A DNA stretch of 64,000 nucleotides, taken from the NCBI GenBank assembly GCA_035627375.1, contig DASPLX010000091.1, forward strand, positions 49,005 to 113,004. Reading direction: 5' to 3'. Positions 45,452 to 53,457 of this stretch are shown one piece after another (position 1 is the stretch's first letter; every line of letters starts with the position of its first letter). The notes beneath the pieces are model-generated. The model was given only the letters and a program-made list of their open reading frames with translations, had not been told where the DNA came from and did not search any database. The DNA comes from DASPLX01 sp035627375 (GTDB lineage Bacteria; Pseudomonadota; Gammaproteobacteria; Burkholderiales; Burkholderiaceae_D). The position numbers and the translations under genes were made by a program.

Positions 45452-46498
45452 ATGGAAACCACATCTCATTTTCCGGCCAGTAAAAAGGCATTGATCATCC
45501 TCGGGATGCATCGTAGCGGTACGTCGGCCCTCACGGGCGTGTTGAAAATATTGGGTGTGGAGCTCGGCGATGCTCTCATGGAGCCGCATGCGGAGATCAA
45601 TGCGAAAGGCTATTGGGAGCATAGTGATATCGTCGCGGTTCATGAACGCCTGCTGAAAGCGCTGCACTCGAGCTGGAATGATGAACGGCCGCTTCCTGTT
45701 CGATGGTGGGTTGCCGACATGATCCGTCCCTTTCGCGAGGAAATACTTGCGATTCTAAGACGGGATTTTGGCGACGTGCCGCTATGGGGGCTGAAAGATC
45801 CCAGAGTTTGCCGCTTGATGCCGCTTTGGCTCGACATATTGCGCGAACTGGAATGCCAGCCGCTATTCATCATCATTGCACGTCACCCCGTCGAAGTCGC
45901 GGCATCGCTTGCGCGGCGTGACGGATTCCATGAGTCGCGCTCCTATTTGTTGTGGCTGCAGCATATGCTGGACGCCGAAGAATGGACAAGAGGATATCCA
46001 CGAGCCGTGATTACCTATGATCAGGTGCTGAACGATTGGCGCAGTGCGATGGTCGCGGTATCATCCAATCTATCCATCCCGCTTGAGATATCCGGGACGG
46101 AACGGGTGCGCGAAGTCGAGGAATTTCTGGAGCCGGCACTACGCCACTGGGACGCATTGAGCCAGAGTCCCGCGAGCAACGAGTTTCTGGAATTGGCGCT
46201 GCAGACATACGTCGTGTGCACTAGCGCGCATGATCCGCAAGGCTTTACAGCTTCGCTGGATGAAGTGAGGAAAGCCACGCAGCGGCTGGTTCATTTGGTT
46301 GCCCCCTGGGCAGGAGAGATACAACAGCGCGGTCATCTACGAGTCGAACTCGCCGAACTCCATAAACGGATCGAAGAATTGACTGCCGACGTCGCAAGAA
46401 TCAAATCAAGTTTTTCGTGGCAGATCACCAAGCCGATAAGGTTCGTTAGATTTTTGTTATCTCGCCTTGTCGAATACTGGGGACGCAAGCACGTTTGA
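45452..46498 (+). CDS. Sulfotransferase family protein
   Basis: 348 residues from ATG 45452. The PAPS 5'-phosphosulfate loop is visible in ALIILGMHRSGTSALTGVL (residues 13-31). The 3'-phosphate-binding segment is IIARHPVEVAASLARRDG. WGLKDPRVCRLMPLW lies between them, as in bacterial carbohydrate sulfotransferases. The C-terminal coiled region ends with SFSWQITKPIR, a tail common in glycan-cluster proteins. Suggests sulfation of the polymer; note the broken APS-kinase remnant at 52544. Confidence 0.83.
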   Translation: METTSHFPASKKALIILGMHRSGTSALTGVLKILGVELGDALMEPHAEINAKGYWEHSDIVAVHERLLKALHSSWNDERPLPVRWWVADMIRPFREEILAILRRDFGDVPLWGLKDPRVCRLMPLWLDILRELECQPLFIIIARHPVEVAASLARRDGFHESRSYLLWLQHMLDAEEWTRGYPRAVITYDQVLNDWRSAMVAVSSNLSIPLEISGTERVREVEEFLEPALRHWDALSQSPASNEFLELALQTYVVCTSAHDPQGFTASLDEVRKATQRLVHLVAPWAGEIQQRGHLRVELAELHKRIEELTADVARIKSSFSWQITKPIRFVRFLLSRLVEYWGRKHV

Positions 46499-46631
46499 AT
46501 CTCGTTTCAGCCGTCGACGGCATGCTGGCTCGCCGGCAACTTTGGTTGAATGACGCAGACGTTTCAGGCGTAGGCAATCCAGTATCGCTCGCTTTGCTTA
46601 TCGATCAGCAACATACCGTCTTGTTTCTATC

Positions 46632-47507
46632 ATGACTTCGATATGTCCCGTATGTCTTTCTTCGGACTTGCTAAAACGGCCTGATGCCCATTGGCATGTG
46701 TGGGAAAAAACCTATTCGCTGGCACAATGCAACCAATGCGGCTCCGCCTTTACGGTTGATTTGCCGGACGATGTTACTCTCGAAAACTTCTATCGCGTTG
46801 CTTTCGACTATCGCTGGTATCAAGATCATTTGCCGGCAAAGATACGTGACAGCGAGATTCGGATTCAGGAGTATGCGAAGTTGCTGGGTCGGCGCGTACT
46901 CGATTTTGGCGGCGGATTGGGTTACTTTTCACAGACTGCACGAAAATACGGTTATGAGTCAGTCACCTACGACCCGTTCGCCGGCGGCATGGCGCCGCTG
47001 GAAAATGATTGGGATACCGTGGTCGGACTGCACATGCTGGAACATGCCAGCGATCCGGATCGTATCTGTACTCAAATCAAGAAGTTCTTAAAGGCGGGCG
47101 GACGCGTCATTTTCGCGGTTCCGAATTTTGACGGCCTCGGCTACCGCACGTTCGGTATGAGATGGGTTTGGGCGCAGCCGCCTTTGATGCACGTATTTCA
47201 CTTCACTGCGAAGGGACTGAGGGCGCTTCTGACCCGTCATGGTTTCCAAGATCTCGAAGTGTCTTACCATGAGCGTTGGGATGCCAATATGTTCTGTGAC
47301 GTCGAGAATGCTGCGGCGACGTCACGGTGGGATGCCGCGTGGGGACTGCGACCGTTCAACGCAATTCCGTTGTACCGAAAATGGATTGCAAGGCATAACT
47401 CGGCGCGACGTTTCGAAGGGCTTAATCATGCGTTGGCGGATTTCGACAAGACATGTGATCAGTATGCCGAACTGCAGATCACGGGGATACTGTCGGCTCA
47501 GACATGA
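46632..47507 (+). CDS. SAM-dependent methyltransferase with N-terminal Cys motif
   Basis: 291 residues. The N-terminus has CPVCLSSDLL and CNQCGSAF, a two-CxxC zinc-type motif. RRVLDFGGGLGYFSQTARKYG is the SAM loop, VVGLHMLEHASDPDRI and GGRVIFAVPNFDGLGYRTFG the following strands. This architecture is common for C-/O-methyltransferases of sugar clusters. Its stop overlaps the next start (ATGA). The 133 bases before it hold no gene. Confidence 0.84.
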   Translation: MTSICPVCLSSDLLKRPDAHWHVWEKTYSLAQCNQCGSAFTVDLPDDVTLENFYRVAFDYRWYQDHLPAKIRDSEIRIQEYAKLLGRRVLDFGGGLGYFSQTARKYGYESVTYDPFAGGMAPLENDWDTVVGLHMLEHASDPDRICTQIKKFLKAGGRVIFAVPNFDGLGYRTFGMRWVWAQPPLMHVFHFTAKGLRALLTRHGFQDLEVSYHERWDANMFCDVENAAATSRWDAAWGLRPFNAIPLYRKWIARHNSARRFEGLNHALADFDKTCDQYAELQITGILSAQT

Positions 47508-49000
47508 AGATCGCATTGATCAGCGAGCGAGGGCGTCTTGCGGTAGAGGGCCTTGCCGGCACCGATTGGAAGTTATTTAATTTCCGAATTTCGACAGGAC
47601 CGATTTCCTTTCTCAATATTATCGATTCCGGTTTCGGTACTCCGGCACGGTACTTGATGTCGCTGTTTAATCGGCTGCTGAAATCGGAGTTCGGCTCGAC
47701 TGCCAGTCCCAAATTGCTTTTCAATCCTTTGTTCGAACTGGACCATGCCACGATCCTGATTGTATTGGAACGCGCCGGACGCAACGCAGGTCAGGCGTTG
47801 CCGACGATTTTTTGCGATGGTGACGGTTATCCGCTCGCCTATCTACTTCCCGCCTCGCTGACCTTCTCGGATGCCAAATACCTGTCTCTGCTTTCGACCG
47901 TCGATGCTGTGCTAGATCAGACGTCGTTGAATGGGTTCTTCGGATGGAAAACGAGCATCGAATGCATGCCGAAAGTCGGCGTCAACATGGCGTTCTTGCA
48001 TCGTTTTCAAAGCGGCCCGTGTCTCGATATCTACAGGTGGGTCGCGCGTGCCGCCGTGGATGCGATGCGCGCTCATTCCGGTATCGGGGAACGGAAAAAT
48101 TCCCGTCTGCCGTTTTCCGTCATCATGCCGCACCATGCCGGTGACCTGCTTTTCCTGTCATTGGCCTCGCAGCGCCTGGATACGCATTTTTCCACGGTCG
48201 TTGCGAACCGGGCCTATGCGGAAATCGTCAAGAATAATGCCAAGGGGTTGAATATATTGCAGCTCGAGCTGCCGCCGCTAAACAGGGATGGGGCGAGGAT
48301 CCCGGAGTGGAAGTATTTCGAAGCGATTCAGAAAATGCTTCCGTGCGATCGTCTCTATTACTACGCACGGCCCACGCGCGACTATGACACTTCGTCATTT
48401 CATTTGATCGACCAATTTGCCTTCGCGCTAGGGAATGAATATTACTCTGGCGACGAGCTGTTGATCCGCTCATCGCGATCATCCGATGCCCGCATCTTGG
48501 CCGCTGGCGAAACATTCAACGTATTGCTGCATTTTGATAGCGGTTGGCCGCTGAAAATGTATCCGCCGGCGTATCAGAAGGAGCTCGTCGAACTGCTTTC
48601 CAAGCATGGCTACAGAATTACCGCCCTCGATGGCCAGCATGAACTGCCGTGCCCTAATGTCGCATTCAGAAGCTACCGCGACTTCACGGAACTGTTGCGT
48701 ACGCAGCACATTTTGGTGGGCATGGACTCGTTTCCGGCACACTACGCAGCGCACGTGAGCGGCCTGCCGACCATCTGCCTATTTTCCAGCACGCGTCCCG
48801 AAAATTCGAATGCGCCTCGGGCTATGCATTATCGGCATCTTGAAAGGGGGCTGGAATGCCGGCCTTGTCGTGCCGTCGAAAAATGTCCATTGAACGGAAG
48901 GGCGGCATGCAATAATTTCGTTGCGCCGGCGGTAGTGGCGCAAGAAGTCGAAAATATGTTGAATGCGGTTTATCGAAGGTCGGACGGAATACAAAAATGA
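47504..49000 (+). CDS. GT9-like (heptosyltransferase-type) glycosyltransferase
   Basis: 498 residues, longer than usual GT9 because of an N-terminal half of about 190 residues I cannot assign. The C-terminal Rossmann half has FNVLLHFDSGWPLKMYP, then LLRTQHILVGMDSFPAHYAAHVSGLPTICLFSSTRPEN, the GT9 nucleotide-sugar-binding pattern. A four-Cys segment ECRPCRAVEKCPLNGRAAC follows, as in many family members. Coupled to both neighbours by 4-base overlaps, so it is made with them. Confidence 0.75.
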   Translation: MKIALISERGRLAVEGLAGTDWKLFNFRISTGPISFLNIIDSGFGTPARYLMSLFNRLLKSEFGSTASPKLLFNPLFELDHATILIVLERAGRNAGQALPTIFCDGDGYPLAYLLPASLTFSDAKYLSLLSTVDAVLDQTSLNGFFGWKTSIECMPKVGVNMAFLHRFQSGPCLDIYRWVARAAVDAMRAHSGIGERKNSRLPFSVIMPHHAGDLLFLSLASQRLDTHFSTVVANRAYAEIVKNNAKGLNILQLELPPLNRDGARIPEWKYFEAIQKMLPCDRLYYYARPTRDYDTSSFHLIDQFAFALGNEYYSGDELLIRSSRSSDARILAAGETFNVLLHFDSGWPLKMYPPAYQKELVELLSKHGYRITALDGQHELPCPNVAFRSYRDFTELLRTQHILVGMDSFPAHYAAHVSGLPTICLFSSTRPENSNAPRAMHYRHLERGLECRPCRAVEKCPLNGRAACNNFVAPAVVAQEVENMLNAVYRRSDGIQK

Positions 49001-50202
49001 ACCAGAAGATCGCATATTGCACCATCGCCAGCGCTAATTACCTGGCACGTGTAGAGGTGTTGAAGTCCTCGCTGCGAGAACATAATCCGGATGCGGAATT
49101 GCATATCCTTTTATGCGAGCGCCCGGACATCTGCCGTACTCTGGCGACGGAAGCCGGCCATGCATTTGTCTCGCCGGACCAAGTATGCCGGCATTGGCTG
49201 CATATGGCGTTCTACTACGACATTACGGAATACAACACTGCTCTGAAGCCGTTTTTGATCGAGTATTTGTTCGATCAGGGCTATTCCGCTGTAATCTATA
49301 TTGATCCAGATATCGAAATATTCGGTTCGCTCCAACCGGTTGAAGGACTGCTCGAGTTGCATGCCCTTGTCCTGACTCCGCATGTTTGCCTTCCAATGGC
49401 GATGGATGGGTTAAAGCCCGGCATTGACGATATCGTACGCGCCGGCCAATTCAATCTCGGATTCATTGCGCTCGCCGATGGCGACGAGTCGCGCAGCGCG
49501 CTGAAATGGTGGCAAAACGTCTGTCTCGAGCATTGTATCTTCGATGGGCGGCATCGATTCTTCGTGGACCAGTTTTGGGCCGATATTCTTCCGTCATTCA
49601 TCCAGAAGTTTCATTGTTTGCGAGATTCTGGCTACAACATGGCATATTGGAATGTTTTTCAGCGCGACCTTCAATACGTAGACGGACATTGGAGGGCGGA
49701 TGGCGGAGAACTCCGCTTCTTTCATTTCAGTGGCCTTTCAAAGCAAGACCTTACCCGGGTTTCTGTGCATCAGAATCGCGTCACGGCTCCGATTGGAAGC
49801 CCGTTGCACACGCTCTTGTCCCATTACGTGGAGCGGATCGGCGCCGCAAGCTGGTCGCGTCATAATGGACATCCGTACTCATTCGGGTTCTATGCGAACG
49901 GCGAGCCTGTCTCATCCGAAGATCGAAGAAAATTTCTGCTGCTGCCGCGCGAGGAGCGCGACGAGATCGGCGATCCTTTTCAGCAAGCCTCAGCGATCCG
50001 GAACATCAAGCGAATCGATGTCGACAGCCTTGACGAGCGACGCATATTGTTCGCATACCGGCTCCGTCGATACGCCAATCAGATTGGACTGTTATGGCGT
50101 GAGTATGTGCGCTCGCTGAAAACCAAGGGAGTCGTGCTAACTCATCTTGCGGTTTGGCGCTTCCTGTCCCGTAGGGCACGAACCATTCTACACAGAGGTT
50201 GA
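48997..50202 (+). CDS. GT8-like glycosyltransferase
   Basis: 401 residues. KIAYCTIASANYLARVEVLKSSL opens a GT-A domain. The acidic metal site is DPD (103-105) in VIYIDPDIEIFG, then PHVCLPMA, FNLGFIAL and FFVDQFWADILP, followed by FFHFSGLSKQD. This pattern occurs in glycosyltransferases that retain anomeric configuration and have a DxD motif. Acceptor unknown. The C-terminus is Arg-rich. Overlaps the previous gene by 4 bases. Confidence 0.78.
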   Translation: MNQKIAYCTIASANYLARVEVLKSSLREHNPDAELHILLCERPDICRTLATEAGHAFVSPDQVCRHWLHMAFYYDITEYNTALKPFLIEYLFDQGYSAVIYIDPDIEIFGSLQPVEGLLELHALVLTPHVCLPMAMDGLKPGIDDIVRAGQFNLGFIALADGDESRSALKWWQNVCLEHCIFDGRHRFFVDQFWADILPSFIQKFHCLRDSGYNMAYWNVFQRDLQYVDGHWRADGGELRFFHFSGLSKQDLTRVSVHQNRVTAPIGSPLHTLLSHYVERIGAASWSRHNGHPYSFGFYANGEPVSSEDRRKFLLLPREERDEIGDPFQQASAIRNIKRIDVDSLDERRILFAYRLRRYANQIGLLWREYVRSLKTKGVVLTHLAVWRFLSRRARTILHRG

Positions 50203-50206
50203 GCGC

Positions 50207-51169
50207 TTGACTGCCGGACGCAAGATATCGGTCGCCATGTGCACGTATAACGGCGAATCCTTCCTGCGCGAGCAGTTGGATAGTTTGGCCCGGCAAACAC
50301 AAGTGCCGTACGAATTGATCGTCTGCGATGACGGATCGAGAGATCGTACGTTCTCTGTTCTTGAGGACTTCGGACGACACAGTGAATTTCCCGTCAAGCT
50401 CATTCGTAACCGGGAGCGGTTAGGTATTGTCAGGAATTTCGAGCAGGCAATCCGCCTTTGCGAGGGAGACTTGATTGCCTTGGCGGATCAAGACGACGTA
50501 TGGCATCCGGATAAACTGCATCTTGTCGGTGCAACGTTCGCGGATCCGCGTGTTGTGGCTGCGTTCAGCGATGCCGAGGTTGTGGATGAGGCCTTGAACC
50601 GCTTGCACTACACCATGTGGCAACGGACAGGATTTCATTTGAATGAGCAGGCATGTGCGGCAAATGGCGGAGCCTTGGATGTCTTCTTGAAACACTATGT
50701 CGTTACCGGAGCAACTTTGGTTTTTCATGCCGATTTGCGTCCTGCAATTTTGCCGCTTCCCCTCGATTGGCCGCACGATGCTTGGATTGCGACAGTAGCC
50801 GCCACACGTGGAAGAGTCATCCCCATCCATGCGCCGTTGGTTTTCTATCGACAGCACGCCGGCAACCAAGTTGGCGGCAGAAAAAAATCCCTGATACGTC
50901 AAGTTCGCGAAGCATTGAATGTCGAGCGTATCGGTTACTACGAGCGTGAAATCGCGCGCTGGAACATGTTGAAGGAGCGTGTCGACGGCGGCGCGGAGGG
51001 CGGTAACGATAAAATACGGGAGAAGCTCGCGCATTTGACGAGGCGCGTCCAGCTTCCGGCGACACGTTGGAAGCGGATTCCTCGCATTCTCGTCGAGATT
51101 CGAGCAGGAGGCTATCGGCGTTTTGCGCGTAATTGGGGAAGCATTGCATTCGATCTCTTTGTCAAATGA
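50207..51169 (+). CDS. GT2 glycosyltransferase (rhamnosyltransferase-like)
   Basis: About 320 residues. ISVAMCTYNGESFLREQLDSLARQT, LIVCDDGSRDRTFSVLE and ALADQDDVWHPDKL (the DQDD donor/metal motif) are the classical WbbL/RfbF-like GT2 set. VTGATLVFHADL and DWPHDAWIATVAATRG follow. No ATG precedes the domain; TTG 50207, four bases after the previous stop with AGG upstream, is the best start. Last gene of the plus-strand glycan set before the IS scar. Confidence 0.88.
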   Translation: MTAGRKISVAMCTYNGESFLREQLDSLARQTQVPYELIVCDDGSRDRTFSVLEDFGRHSEFPVKLIRNRERLGIVRNFEQAIRLCEGDLIALADQDDVWHPDKLHLVGATFADPRVVAAFSDAEVVDEALNRLHYTMWQRTGFHLNEQACAANGGALDVFLKHYVVTGATLVFHADLRPAILPLPLDWPHDAWIATVAATRGRVIPIHAPLVFYRQHAGNQVGGRKKSLIRQVREALNVERIGYYEREIARWNMLKERVDGGAEGGNDKIREKLAHLTRRVQLPATRWKRIPRILVEIRAGGYRRFARNWGSIAFDLFVK

Positions 51170-51247
51170 CTATTCTGAGCCGATGCGACGACTCGCAAGT
51201 TTGTGAATTCGAAGATGGTCATTGCCTAAGCTTGTATGGAGGATATC

Positions 51248-51544
51248 GTGATATTTGGCTGGTTTGATGCTAAGGATGCTGAAGAGTTCGGCGCTCATCT
51301 GGCTCGTTTTTTCATGGAACGCGTCCCCCTTGAGCCTTCAAATAAGAGGCGCAACTCGGTGGCCAAGAAGAAGGAGGTTCTTGAGAAGATGTTCCTGCAA
51401 GTCGCACAATTTCGGCAGGCGCGTAAGTTGAACATTTACAAAAAGGCAAAGTTGGGAAATGCTTTTAAGTGGGAACTGCGAGAGGCCGGGTATGATGCCG
51501 AATTCACCGATGACCTGACCAAGCTGTTGATGCAACAGCTCTAG
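51248..51544 (+). CDS. Conserved hypothetical small protein ending at the IS boundary
   Basis: About 98 residues if started at GTG 51248, which has GGAGG five bases upstream; ATG 51236 is the alternative but has no ribosome site. It reads MIFGWFDAKDAEEFGAHLARFF, then a basic middle and a Glu/Asp-rich end. I believe similar short proteins occur in Burkholderiales, without a known function. The stop TAG (51542-51544) abuts the first base of the IS remnant's terminal repeat, so the C-terminus may be shortened or just intact. Confidence 0.6.
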   Translation: MIFGWFDAKDAEEFGAHLARFFMERVPLEPSNKRRNSVAKKKEVLEKMFLQVAQFRQARKLNIYKKAKLGNAFKWELREAGYDAEFTDDLTKLLMQQL

Positions 51545-52540
51545 CAGGCTGTTGAAATTCGTCCGCATGTAACGCGGCTTGCGTGGCGATCGTTATGGAT
51601 ACCGGTGCGGGATCACTCGACGTTCTCCAAGAACCGCGACCGATTGCTCGAACACGAAGTCGTCGAACAATTCTTCACCGACGTCATGACGGTCACCGAC
51701 AAGAATGGCTTGCTGTCGAAGGAACAGTTCTCGGTCGATGGGACACTGATCCAGGCGTGGGCCAGCCACAAGAGTTTCGTGCGCCGTGATGGCTGCGACC
51801 AGCCGCCGCAGGATGGCGGACGCAATACGCAAACCGACTGGAAAGGCAAGAAGCGCAGCAACAGACCCATGCCTCGACTACCGATCCGGATGCCCGTCTG
51901 AACAAGAAGAGCGACAACACGCCGGCGTTGCTCAGTTATCTGGGTCACGTGCTGATCAAGAACCGCTCGGGGCTGGTGGCGGGCGCGGTAGTCAGTCACG
52001 CCGATGGTACGGCCGAGCGCAGTTGTGCACTGCGCCTGCCTGATTGCGTGCCGGGCCGCCACCCGAAGACGGTCGCGGCGGACAAGGCGTACGATACGCG
52101 CGATTTCGTGGCCGATTGCCGGATACGCAACGTGACGTCGCATGCGGCGCAGCATGTCACGCGCTGCGGAGGCTGTGCGATCGATGGTCGCACCACGCGC
52201 CATGTCGGATACGACATCAGCCAGGTCATCCGCAAGCGCATCGAAGAGGACTTCGGCTGGGGCAAGACGGTGGGCCGGATTCGGCAGACGGTACACCGCG
52301 GCGTACGCCGAGTCGATCGACAATTCAAGTTGACGATGGCAGCGAGCAATCTGAGGCGCATGGCCCGAATACTGTTCGCGCAGCCGCAAGGAACGCCATC
52401 ATGAGCGGCGCAGTCGCCCGGATCGCGGTGCCTGGCACCTTCCGGCACGCATGCGGCATCGCGATACCGCCGCCATTGCCAACGAAAGCTTCGATTAACC
52501 AAGCGGCAATCGACGGATTGCCGCGAATTTCAACAGCCTG
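51545..52540. mobile_element. Decayed IS5-like insertion sequence
   Basis: Terminal inverted repeats CAGGCTGTTGAAATTCG (51545-51561) and its exact complement (52524-52540). Flanks are CTAG on the left and CTAA on the right, both YTAR as favoured by IS5-type elements, though not identical. The internal transposase lacks its N-terminal third and has a frameshift, so the element is dead. A small palindrome (52504-52523) lies inside the right end. It separates the two halves of the glycan region. Confidence 0.85.
51605..52404 (+). pseudogene. IS5-family transposase, truncated and frameshifted
   Basis: First piece: RDHSTFSKNRDRLLEHEVVEQFF then FSVDGTLIQAWASHKSF, the start of the DDE domain; the usual roughly 100 N-terminal residues are missing. 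Near 51866 a one-base change shifts the frame: the protein continues in another frame as THASTTDPDAR and on to LGHVLIKNRSGLV, VAADKAYDTRDFV (second Asp), and RKRIEEDFGWGKTVG (catalytic Glu), then FKLTMAASNLRRMAR. Not functional. Confidence 0.88.
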
Positions 52541-52543
52541 CTA

Positions 52544-52663
52544 AAGTTTATCGAGATATTTGTGGATGCGCCTCTTGAAGTGTGCGAGCGTCGTGATCCC
52601 AAGCTGTTGTATAAGAAGGCACGAGTCGGCGAAATTCGTGATTTCACAGACATCGGGCGATGA
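52544..52663 (+). pseudogene. cysC: C-terminal remnant of adenylyl-sulfate (APS) kinase
   Basis: Immediately after the IS right end, an open frame of 39 codons reads FIEIFVDAPLEVCERRDPK followed by LLYKKARVGEIRDFTDIG and a stop. This is the conserved C-terminal segment of APS kinase (CysC), which makes PAPS. About 150 upstream residues, including the P-loop, are missing and are not found on the other side of the IS, so the loss was a deletion plus IS insertion, not a simple interruption. The PAPS-using sulfotransferase gene is at 45452. Confidence 0.88.
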
Positions 52664-52686
52664 AACCCACTAGGGAAAGGGGATTC

Positions 52687-53457
52687 ATGCTGTCGCTGAC
52701 CGGATTTCTTGCAGGGGTGTTGATAGGATTGACTGGCGTTGGAGGAGGGGCGTTGATGACGCCGATCCTTCTTTTGATATTTGGCGTGTCGCCGATAACC
52801 GCGGTGGGCACCGACCTCTGGTTTGCCGCCCTGACGAAACTTGTTGTATTGTGCAGGCGGCATACGAGTGGTTTAGTCGATTGGCAAGTGGTCAAACGCT
52901 TGTGGTGTGGAAGCTTGCCGGCGACTGCGGTCGCTATCATGCTGATGAAAACGGGCCTTCTATTCATCGATTTCCGAATTTTGAAATTGGCGATTGCGAT
53001 GGCCGTGATGATCACGGCATTAGGCATGCTGGTTCAAAAGCAGTTGCACGAAATCGGGCAAAGACTACGATTGACCGATGCCAGACGTTTCAAGGCGATG
53101 CAAGGACCGTTGACGGTTTTTGCGGGCGCAATCCTTGGGCTATTGGTGTCCGTAACGTCGATTGGCGCAGGGGTGCTTGGCGCAGTGATGATGACTTATC
53201 TTTATCCGCTCCGACTGAAGCCAGCCAAATTGATAGCAACCGATATAGTACATTCAATTCCATTGGCGATATTTGCGGGATTGGGACATCTAGTCATCGG
53301 TAATGTGGATCCATTGCTTTTGTGCTGGTTGTTGGCCGGTTCTATTCCAGGCGTCTGGATCGGCACATCTCTCTCCAGTCGATTGTCGCCCGGCATTCTG
53401 CGCTGGCTACTATCGGTGGTATTGCTGATTGTGAGTGTCAAATTGATGTTGAGCTAG
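52687..53457 (+). CDS. TauE/SafE-family sulfite/anion exporter-like permease
   Basis: 256 residues from ATG 52687 (GGAAAGGGG about 6 bases upstream); ATG 52660, overlapping the cysC stop, is the alternative. Two repeated halves, each starting with a Gly-rich helix: FLAGVLIGLTGVGGGALMTPILL and FAGAILGLLVSVTSIGAGVLGAVMM, the family signature. About seven to eight helices. Family members move sulfite, sulfoacetate or other organosulfur anions. Position right after cysC suggests a sulfur-assimilation context. Converges on the next gene with a 4-base stop overlap. Confidence 0.88.
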   Translation: MLSLTGFLAGVLIGLTGVGGGALMTPILLLIFGVSPITAVGTDLWFAALTKLVVLCRRHTSGLVDWQVVKRLWCGSLPATAVAIMLMKTGLLFIDFRILKLAIAMAVMITALGMLVQKQLHEIGQRLRLTDARRFKAMQGPLTVFAGAILGLLVSVTSIGAGVLGAVMMTYLYPLRLKPAKLIATDIVHSIPLAIFAGLGHLVIGNVDPLLLCWLLAGSIPGVWIGTSLSSRLSPGILRWLLSVVLLIVSVKLMLS

